DNA from: Limnospira fusiformis SAG 85.79
Lineage (GTDB): Bacteria > Cyanobacteriota > Cyanobacteriia > Cyanobacteriales > Microcoleaceae
DNA length: 64,000 bases
Assembly (NCBI RefSeq): GCF_012516315.1
Contig: NZ_CP051185.1
Location: 3,601,363 to 3,665,362 of the forward strand
Direction of reading: 5' to 3'
A program made the translations under genes and the position numbers. The notes under the pieces are model-generated. The model saw nothing but the letters and a program-made list of their open reading frames with translations, was not told the origin of the DNA and did not search any database. This document shows positions 55,313 to 64,000 of the stretch, in pieces. Positions within the stretch are counted from its first letter, which is position 1, and the number at the start of each line of letters is the position of its first letter.

Positions 55313-56125
55313 CGATCGCTTGCCATTACAAAATAGTTAAATAAGTGTCCATTGAGTCTTTGGTAGCGTTAGTTGGGGGTAAATTTCTGCCTCCAATTAA
55401 CCATCTCTATTGCCAACGTAACGCACCTTTTTGGCTAAATATTGGTGCGTTACGGCGGATTGCTAAATTTTCGTAACAATCTCAAGTTGGTCGCCGCCTA
55501 ACGCTACAATAAAGAAACTCACTTTTTGGCTAAATATTGGTGCGTTACGGCGGATTGCTAAATTCTCGTAAAAATCTCAAGTTGGTCGCCGCCTAACGCA
55601 CCCTACAATAAAGAAACTCAAGTTGGTCGCCGCCTAACGCTACAATAAAGAAACTCACTTTTTGGCTAAATATTGGTGCGTTACGGCGGATTGCTAAATT
55701 TTCGTAAAAATCTCAAGTTGGTCGCCGCCTAACGCACCCTACAATCAAGTAAAATTTCTCAGTAAGTCTTTGGTAGGGTGCGTTAGTTGGGGGTAAATTT
55801 CTGCCTCCAATTAACCATCTCTATTGCCAACGTAACGCACCTTTTTGGCTAAATATTGGTGCGTTACGGCAGATTGCTAAATTTTCGTAAAAATCTCAAG
55901 TTGGTCGCCGCCTAACGCACCCTACAATCAAGTAAAATTTCTCAGTAAGTCTTTGGTAGGGTGCGTTAGTTGGGGGTAAATTTCTGCCTCCAATTAACCA
56001 TCTCTATTGCCAACGTAACGCACCTTTTTGGCTAAATATTGGTGCGTTACGGCGGATTGCTAAATTTTCGTAAAAATCTCAAGTTGGTCACCGCCTAACG
56101 CACCCTACAATAAAGAAACTGCCTC
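55313..56125. repeat. Second array of GGTGCGTTA repeats, opening with a retropepsin 3'-end copy
   Basis: It begins GCGATCGCTTGCCATTACAA, the copied retropepsin 3' end, then holds three long units (about 55360, 55775, 55960) and about five short units plus one short fragment (55616-55650). The last short unit ends at 56118 in GAAAC, next to a truncated antitoxin. It mirrors the first array in order of parts. Confidence 0.88.
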
Positions 56126-56212
56126 ATTAACAGTAAGATTATTTTCAGAGGCAATATTTTCAATTAGATAGTATAATTCATCAGGCAAGTTTTCAATTTG
56201 CAGTGTAACCAT
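56105..56212 (-). pseudogene. Truncated antitoxin N-terminus at the second array edge
   Basis: MVTLQIENLPDELYYLIENI, then ASENNLTVNEAVSLL and TAG; 35 codons (a start two codons upstream is possible). The first 30 residues look like a FitA/VapB-type ribbon-helix-helix antitoxin. The frame is cut where the repeat edge TTTATTGTAGGGTGCGTTAG begins. No toxin follows. Confidence 0.55.
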
Positions 56213-56386
56213 TGCCATCACACAATAAATTGATTGAGCGATATTACCAGTTTAACTTAATAACTGCCAGAAAATCAACCCAATCCACCTGATTTAGGGG
56301 AGTTCGTGAGGAGGAGAGGTATTCGCAGAACCCGACCCTACAATTATTAATTATTAATTATTAATTCTCAAAGCGATCGCTTTCAA

Positions 56387-56830
56387 TTACAAAATAGTTA
56401 AATAAGTGTCCATTGAGGTTTCGGGTAATAGCTTTAATTGCTGATTTGTCAAATCCAGTTCGATTCCTAATGCTTCCAAAGGCAAAACCCCCAAAAGCGG
56501 GTCGCGTCCTCCAGGTAATTCTAAGCATTCAAAAGTTCCTTCTCTACCCAATAGGGAAATACTAGCGTCTCGGAAAACTCTGGCTTTACTGAATCCGTTA
56601 GCCGTGGCTACATCAACTTCTTTTAGTAATTCTAAACCTAATTGGGCGATCGCATTGGAAGGAAGGCATAATGTCGTAGCTCCTGTATCCACCAGAACAT
56701 TATTTAAAGTTAGCGATCGCACTTGTTCGACTGGAATCAAACCTTGTCTGGCATTGGCTTGGTCGATCCGGTTCGTTATGGTTAAAGTCGTGATAATTCG
56801 GCCCATGGTCTTTTCGGTGGGATTTGACAT
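56387..56830 (-). CDS. Retropepsin-like aspartic protease domain protein
   Basis: 147 residues. LNNVLVDTGATTLCLPSNAI holds the DTG aspartate (D48) and flap-side hydrophobics; GREGTFECLELPGGRDPLLGVLPLEALGIELD is the second half of the clan AA fold with the LLG motif. Cyanobacteria carry many such single-domain proteins, often near toxin-antitoxin genes; true protease activity is unproven. Its 3' 40 bp are repeated at 55313 and 49340, so it has been copied or used as a target by the repeats. Confidence 0.78.
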   Translation of the reverse strand: MSNPTEKTMGRIITTLTITNRIDQANARQGLIPVEQVRSLTLNNVLVDTGATTLCLPSNAIAQLGLELLKEVDVATANGFSKARVFRDASISLLGREGTFECLELPGGRDPLLGVLPLEALGIELDLTNQQLKLLPETSMDTYLTIL

Positions 56831-59278
<2,448 letters not shown>

Positions 59279-59311
59279 CTCGGTCTGATTAACCTGCAAA
59301 GGTGTAGTTAG

Positions 59312-59353
59312 AGAATCAGAGTCAGAGGAGATAATCCGCCTGATTCTGATTCT
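59312..59353. other. Hairpin between atpB and atpE
   Basis: AGAATCAGAGTCAG (59312-59325) pairs with CTGATTCTGATTCT (59340-59353), 13 of 14 positions, without a T-run. It may protect or process the atpB-atpE mRNA, or weaken read-through into atpE. Confidence 0.65.
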
Positions 59354-59404
59354 TGAGTGCAAAAAAGGCGCTTCAATTGTGGATTTTACTATTAATAACT
59401 GAAA

Positions 59405-59821
59405 ATGACATTAACTGTGCGTGTTATAGCCCCTGACCAAACGGTTTGGGATGATACGGCTCAAGAGGTGATTCTCCCAAGCACTACCGGTCAGCTTGGT
59501 ATTCTTAGTGATCACGCTCCCCTACTAACGGCTTTAGATCCGGGAGTTATGAGAGTGAGAGCTAAAAATGAATGGGTGACTATTGCCCTCATGGAAGGGT
59601 TTGCCGAAGTTCAAAATAATGAAATAACTGTTCTGGTCAATGGTGCCGAGAAAGGTGCAAATATTGATGTGGGGACAGCCCGCGAAGCCTATAATCAAGC
59701 TCAAGCAGCCGTAGAAGCTGCTAACGCTGGTGGGAATGTGCAGGAGCAAATGAAAGCGAAGCAAGGGTTAAAGCGTGCCAGAGCCCGTCTACAGGCGGCG
59801 GGTGACAAGGCAATGGAATAA
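59405..59821 (+). CDS. atpE: ATP synthase F1 subunit epsilon
   Basis: 138 residues (atpE in cyanobacteria and plastids, atpC elsewhere). [44 protein letters not shown] is the beta-sandwich signature, and the end (about 90-138, Ala/Lys/Arg-rich) forms the two regulatory helices. It couples rotation to catalysis and limits ATP hydrolysis. A terminator follows. Confidence 0.95.
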   Translation: MTLTVRVIAPDQTVWDDTAQEVILPSTTGQLGILSDHAPLLTALDPGVMRVRAKNEWVTIALMEGFAEVQNNEITVLVNGAEKGANIDVGTAREAYNQAQAAVEAANAGGNVQEQMKAKQGLKRARARLQAAGDKAME

Positions 59822-59857
59822 CCAGTTTCTGGTGAAATCAACCACCAAGATCAAAGA

Positions 59858-59904
59858 GACAAGGCGTGCTTATAGACAGGGCGTGCCTTGTCTGTACATT
59901 TTTT
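59858..59904 (+). terminator. Intrinsic terminator after atpE
   Basis: GACAAGGC (59858-59865) pairs with GCCTTGTC (59885-59892); CATTTTTTAT follows. Confidence 0.7.
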
Positions 59905-60322
59905 ATCAAAATGTTTAGTGATGGTTTTTCAGACTGCCAATTAGCGTGAACTAACCAACGACACACAACAGTATGATCGCTAATTTCCCATGGACGGGAA
60001 ATACAACCTGGGAGTTAGGGTTTGCCACCACATCAAATGCGATCGCTACCTCTACAGTATTCAATAGATATCGCCAACAGCGAGGAAAGGTTAGTTGGCA
60101 AGGAGTCTAACCGTCCCTAGAGGTTCGGTAAATACCCCTTCATCAAAATGACTAACCACCCACAGTATAGAGATAAGAATCGATCCTGAAGATCTTATTC
60201 AAATAAGAACCCCCGGACTAAATTAAAGTTTCCAGGTTTGACCTGTGGTCAGATACTTGGGCAAATCAATAGCGCCTGAGTAAAGCCGATTTTGTAGTTA
60301 TGATAGGAGCCAAGACACCAAT
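59905..60322 (+). promoter_or_regulatory. Upstream region of dnaK
   Basis: 418 bp with no gene. No CIRCE inverted repeat (TTAGCACTC-N9-GAGTGCTAA) is visible. TATGATAGGAGCCAAG close to the ATG provides a good ribosome site (AGGAG at 60305-60309). Confidence 0.45.
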
Positions 60323-62236
60323 ATGGGAAAAGTAGTTGGAATTGACTTAGGAACCACAAACTCTTGTGTAGCGGTAATGGAAGGTGGTAAACCCACTGTA
60401 ATAGCCAATGCAGAGGGTCTTCGCACCACCCCGTCAGTAGTTGCTTATGCTAAAAATGGCGATCAGCTAGTGGGACAAATCGCCAAGCGCCAAGCGGTCA
60501 TGAACCCGGACAACACATTCTATTCAGTAAAACGGTTCATTGGTCGTAAGCAGGAAGAAGTTAGTAATGAGTCTACAGAAGTTTCTTACAAGGTTCTCAG
60601 AGACAGTAGCGGCAACGTTAAGCTAGACTGTCCCGCACGAGATAGACAATTTGCGCCAGAGGAAATTTCCGCCCAGGTACTACGCAAACTGGTGGAAGAT
60701 GCTAGTACCTATCTAGGGGAAACGGTAACGGAAGCTGTAATCACTGTTCCGGCTTACTTTAATGACTCTCAACGCCAAGCGACTAAGGATGCTGGTAAAA
60801 TTGCTGGTGTTGAAGTTAAGCGGATTATCAACGAGCCTACCGCTGCTTCCCTAGCCTATGGGATGGATAAAAAAAGCAATGAGACTATTTTAGTCTTTGA
60901 CCTTGGGGGTGGTACTTTTGATGTTTCCATCCTAGAAGTGGGTGATGGGGTATTTGAAGTATTGGCTACCTCTGGTGATACTCACCTCGGTGGTGATGAC
61001 TTTGACAAAAAAATAGTGGACTACCTCGCTGGGGAGTTCATGAAAGCAGAAGGTGTTGATCTGCGTAAGGATAAACAGGCGCTACAACGTCTAACAGAAG
61101 CGTCGGAAAAAGCGAAGCAGGAACTATCTAGCGTTACCCAAGCTGAAATTAACTTGCCGTTTATTACGGCGACTAGCGATGGTCCTAAACATTTGGATAT
61201 GACCCTCACCCGCGCTAAGTTTGAGGAAATCTGCTCTGATTTAATTGACCGCTGTCGCATTCCTGTGGAAAATGCGATCCGGGATGCGAAACTGGATAAG
61301 TCTGCTATTAATGAAGTGGTAATGGTAGGAGGTTCTACCCGTATTCCAGCGGTTAAGGAGTTGGTTAAACGGGTTCTGGGTAAGGAACCTAACCAAACGG
61401 TGAACCCTGATGAAGTGGTGGCTGTGGGTGCTGCGATTCAAGCGGGTGTTCTGGCTGGTGAGGTTAAGGATATTCTGCTGCTAGATGTTACTCCTCTGTC
61501 TCTGGGTGTGGAAACCCTGGGCGGTGTGATGACTAAGATTATTCCCCGTAATACCACTATTCCTACTAAGAAGTCTGAGGTGTTCTCAACAGCAGTTGAT
61601 GGTCAGACTAATGTGGAAATTCACGTTCTCCAGGGTGAACGGGAAATGTCCAATGATAACAAGAGTTTGGGAACTTTCCGCCTCGATGGGATTCCTCCGG
61701 CTCCCCGTGGTGTTCCTCAAATTGAGGTAACTTTTGATATTGATGCCAATGGTATCTTGAATGTTACTGCTAAGGATAAGGGTACTGGTAAGGAACAATC
61801 TATCAGCATTACTGGTGCTTCGACTTTACCGGATACGGAAGTTGAACGCATGGTTAAGGAAGCTGAAAAGAATGCAGCCACCGACCGTGAACGCCGTGAA
61901 CGTATTGACCGTAAGAACCAGGCTGATACTTTGGCTTATCAGGCTGAAAAGCAAATTTCGGAACTGGGTGATAAGGTTCCCGCTGATGATAAGTCTAAGA
62001 TTGAGGCTATGATTAAGGACCTGCGGGATGCGATCGCTCAGGAAAATGATGATCAGATTAAAACCTTGACTACAGATCTGCAACAGGCGCTATATACTCT
62101 CAGCAGTAATCTATATCAGCAAGCTGGTGGCGCTGCGCCGGGTGCTGAGGGGCCTGGACCGGGTGCTGGTCCTACTGATGGTGATGGAGGCGGTTCTGAT
62201 GATGTAATTGATGCGGACTTCACCGAAGCTAAATAA
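60323..62236 (+). CDS. dnaK: Chaperone DnaK (DnaK2 type)
   Basis: 637 residues. ATPase domain: [67 protein letters not shown]; substrate-binding domain from about 395 ([20 protein letters not shown]), helical lid, Gly/Pro/Asp-rich linker and [11 protein letters not shown] end. It is closest to the DnaK2 housekeeping Hsp70 of cyanobacteria, which is stress-induced and essential. No grpE or dnaJ adjacent. Followed by an intrinsic terminator. Confidence 0.95.
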   Translation: MGKVVGIDLGTTNSCVAVMEGGKPTVIANAEGLRTTPSVVAYAKNGDQLVGQIAKRQAVMNPDNTFYSVKRFIGRKQEEVSNESTEVSYKVLRDSSGNVKLDCPARDRQFAPEEISAQVLRKLVEDASTYLGETVTEAVITVPAYFNDSQRQATKDAGKIAGVEVKRIINEPTAASLAYGMDKKSNETILVFDLGGGTFDVSILEVGDGVFEVLATSGDTHLGGDDFDKKIVDYLAGEFMKAEGVDLRKDKQALQRLTEASEKAKQELSSVTQAEINLPFITATSDGPKHLDMTLTRAKFEEICSDLIDRCRIPVENAIRDAKLDKSAINEVVMVGGSTRIPAVKELVKRVLGKEPNQTVNPDEVVAVGAAIQAGVLAGEVKDILLLDVTPLSLGVETLGGVMTKIIPRNTTIPTKKSEVFSTAVDGQTNVEIHVLQGEREMSNDNKSLGTFRLDGIPPAPRGVPQIEVTFDIDANGILNVTAKDKGTGKEQSISITGASTLPDTEVERMVKEAEKNAATDRERRERIDRKNQADTLAYQAEKQISELGDKVPADDKSKIEAMIKDLRDAIAQENDDQIKTLTTDLQQALYTLSSNLYQQAGGAAPGAEGPGPGAGPTDGDGGGSDDVIDADFTEAK

Positions 62237-62285
62237 GTTAGTAAAGGTTGAGTATTGCAGATAATTTGACTCGGATTCTATGATA

Positions 62286-62318
62286 GAGGGTATTATATTA
62301 ATATCCCTCTATTTTTTT
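62286..62318 (+). terminator. Intrinsic terminator after dnaK
   Basis: GAGGGTATTA-TAT-TAATATCCCTC (one bulged T) followed by a T-run (TATTTTTTT). Confidence 0.75.
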
Positions 62319-62340
62319 GGGAATTTGTCGAGGAGGTTCT

Positions 62341-62817
62341 TTGAAAAAAGCGATCGCACTACGAGAACTCAGACAATTTAGTGATTTTTTAGATCGAGCT
62401 ATTCGCATTCCCGGAACTTCCCAAGGTATTGGTTTAGATCCTCTCATCGGATTAATTCCTGGTGGTGGTGATTTATGGGGAGCGGTATTAGCTGCATATA
62501 TTGTGTTTAGGTCTTTGCAATTAGGTGTACCTAAGAAATTATTGCTGATTATGACATACAATATTGTCATAGATACGGTGTTAGGAAGTGTGCCAATATT
62601 TGGTGATTTATTTGATGTATTTTGGCAAGCCAATGTTAAAAATGTCGATATATTAGAGTCATATTTAAGTGATTGTGAAGGGGAAGATATAAACAATATT
62701 AAAAACTATTCAGCCGGGAATTTTTCGGGTAAAGGTTGCCTGATATTTACGGCGGTGTTATTCGTCACATCAATCATAGTTTTGGCATTAATAATTATTG
62801 TGTCTTTCAGCGGTTAA
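62341..62817 (+). CDS. DUF4112 family membrane protein
   Basis: 158 residues from TTG at 62341, chosen because GAGGAGG (62330-62336) is 4 bp ahead and the frame upstream runs through the dnaK terminator. The core DPLIGLIPGGGDLWGAVLAAYIVF and VPIFGDLFDVFWQANVKNV is the DUF4112 signature, with two or three hydrophobic segments and a C-terminal helix (LIFTAVLFVTSIIVLALIIIV). Function unknown. Confidence 0.78.
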   Translation: MKKAIALRELRQFSDFLDRAIRIPGTSQGIGLDPLIGLIPGGGDLWGAVLAAYIVFRSLQLGVPKKLLLIMTYNIVIDTVLGSVPIFGDLFDVFWQANVKNVDILESYLSDCEGEDINNIKNYSAGNFSGKGCLIFTAVLFVTSIIVLALIIIVSFSG

Positions 62818-63097
62818 ATAATGTGGAATTGCCTATATATATGGGCAGAGATTGGGGGTTAATCCTAATTAAATATCAAAAGGCGATCGCTTGAATCATA
62901 CTTAACAAAAATTTAACATATAGTAACTGCCAGGATAATTAGGGAGTTGGCTGTTCCCTGTGGTAAGTAAAGACCAGGCACAGCTTACCCCTACTTTTCA
63001 GTGTTAAACTTCCTGTAGTATGTATTACCTGTTACCCGATTCAGGTATTATCCAATCAATCACCTGTTTCCCGGACTCCCGGGATTAATTTGAGATT
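62818..63097. other. Intergenic region upstream of ppk1
   Basis: 280 bp, no gene. The palindrome CCCGGACTCCCGGG (63070-63083) lies just ahead of the ppk1 start, and one HIP1 core lies at 62884. Confidence 0.45.
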
Positions 63098-64000
63098 ATG
63101 GCAAAATCTAAAAAAACCGACAACTCCACATCTGTCAAAATTGACATGAAGGACCCTCAATACTTTTTTAACCGAGAACTGAGTTGGCTAGAATTTAACC
63201 GCCGGGTACTAGCGGAAGCATTAGATCCTCGCACGCCACTATTAGAGCGTCTAAAATTCATGGCAATATTTAGTTCCAATTTAGACGAATTTTTTATGGT
63301 GAGGGTAGCCGGGTTAAAACGCCAAATGGAAGCCCATGTTAATAAACGTACCCCTGACGGTCGCACTCCCAGACAGCAGCTTACAGAAATTCACGAGAAG
63401 TTGCTACCCATGGTATCTGAGCAACATAATGTTTTTGATAAAATTATCAAACCTGAACTAGGACAACATAATATTCACCTCCTGAACTACATTGACTTAA
63501 ATCAGGAACAGCGGAACTATTTACACGAGTATTTCGAGTCACAAATTTTCCCAGTTCTCACTCCGTTAGCCATTGATAGAAGCCATCCTTTTCCCTACTT
63601 ATCTAACCTCAGTCTTAATCTAGTGGTGGTGCTAAAAAATCCCGAAACTAACGAAGATCTATTGGCTCGAATTAAAGTCCCGAAACTATTACCTAGATTT
63701 ATTGCTATTCCCGACCAATTCCAGAAACGGGAAGAGAGCGAAAGTTGTTTTTGGGCGGGAGTTCCAATTGAACAGCTAATTGCTCATAATTTGGAATCTC
63801 TATTTCCCGGAATGAATATCCTCGATTACTATCCCTTCCGAATTACCCGGGATGCGGATTTATCGGTTCAGGAGGATGAGGGAGATGATTTATTACTAGC
63901 GATTGAACAGGAGTTAAGAAAGCGACGTTTAGGCGGTTCGGTGGTGAGATTAGAAGTAAATACCGCCATGCCTGAGTATATCCGAGATATGTTAATGGAG
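63098..64000 (+). CDS. ppk1: Polyphosphate kinase 1, N-terminal part (runs off the window)
   Basis: ATG at 63098; 301 codons are open to the window end with no stop. MAKSKKTDNSTSVKIDMKDP, then YFFNRELSWLEFNRRVLAEALDP, FMAIFSSNLDEFFMVRVAGLKRQ and FPVLTPLAIDRSHPFPYLSNLSLNLVV are the N and H domains of PPK1. The catalytic C domains with the phosphorylated histidine are beyond the edge. It makes long-chain polyphosphate from ATP; it stores phosphate in cyanobacterial granules. No pstS or ppx gene is visible nearby. Confidence 0.92.
   Translation, partial: MAKSKKTDNSTSVKIDMKDPQYFFNRELSWLEFNRRVLAEALDPRTPLLERLKFMAIFSSNLDEFFMVRVAGLKRQMEAHVNKRTPDGRTPRQQLTEIHEKLLPMVSEQHNVFDKIIKPELGQHNIHLLNYIDLNQEQRNYLHEYFESQIFPVLTPLAIDRSHPFPYLSNLSLNLVVVLKNPETNEDLLARIKVPKLLPRFIAIPDQFQKREESESCFWAGVPIEQLIAHNLESLFPGMNILDYYPFRITRDADLSVQEDEGDDLLLAIEQELRKRRLGGSVVRLEVNTAMPEYIRDMLME

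Noticed and set aside
59905-60322. CIRCE/HrcA operator upstream of dnaK
   Set aside because: No TTAGCACTC-N9-GAGTGCTAA-like inverted repeat is present.

Overview
The window is a chromosomal segment of a filamentous gas-vacuolate cyanobacterium, most likely Arthrospira/Limnospira (Spirulina). The support is dense HIP1 octamers (GCGATCGC), PsbM, the cyanobacterial RpaA, MinCDE and DnaK2 families, a gas-vesicle cluster, group II intron relics, IS630 copies and GGTGCGTTA-type palindromic repeats. The species call is inference from gene content; no rRNA or tRNA gene is visible.

Region by region: 1-2.9 kb holds the 3' end of a RimK-like ligase, psbM, an AlaC-type aminotransferase and a GldA-like dehydrogenase. 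3-9 kb is a surface-glycan block on the minus strand: a GT4, a Uma2-like protein, a GT2, then rmlA, rmlD and rmlC (no rmlB here). 9-16.4 kb is a minus-strand run of a large membrane protein, a HlyD adaptor, an ABC exporter with an N-terminal cyclic-nucleotide-binding domain and a degenerate C39-like domain, and a parvulin isomerase: a cyanobacterial type I secretion module. 17.2-22.4 kb carries two very large multidomain methyltransferase/glycosyltransferase proteins, followed by an alpha/beta hydrolase and a small secreted protein.

24.5-33.0 kb is the gas-vesicle locus: an ArsR regulator convergent on gvpJ, then (minus strand) gvpJ, gvpN, gvpC and gvpA, and beyond that three direct tandem copies of a 1544-bp unit, each with an intact gvpA and a decayed gvpC. 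A broken winged-helix-like domain lies between gvpC and gvpN. 33-38.7 kb is a mobile-element graveyard: group II intron domain V/VI relics, three IS630-family copies differing in the length of an A-run, transposase fragments and small broken genes. The third IS630 copy splits rpaA, the response regulator that controls circadian output in model cyanobacteria.

39-49 kb is ordinary chromosome: a DUF1537 sugar-acid kinase, an adenine deaminase, PBP1C, an SdhA/FrdA flavoprotein and minC-minD-minE. 49-56.4 kb is an accessory island bracketed by two arrays of palindromic ~95-100-bp repeats. It contains a STAND (NB-ARC) ATPase divergent from a three-gene group (an internally duplicated unknown protein, a 59-aa protein and an HNH nuclease), a MazE/MazF module, two truncated antitoxin-like N-termini each fused to a repeat edge, and a retropepsin-like protease whose 3' end recurs at both arrays. 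57.8-64 kb is core again: atpB-atpE (ATP synthase beta and epsilon), dnaK2, a DUF4112 protein and the start of ppk1.

The best candidates for further work are the rpaA disruption, the gvpA amplification with decayed gvpC copies, the hidden winged-helix domain behind gvpC, and the repeat-bracketed STAND/HNH/MazEF island.
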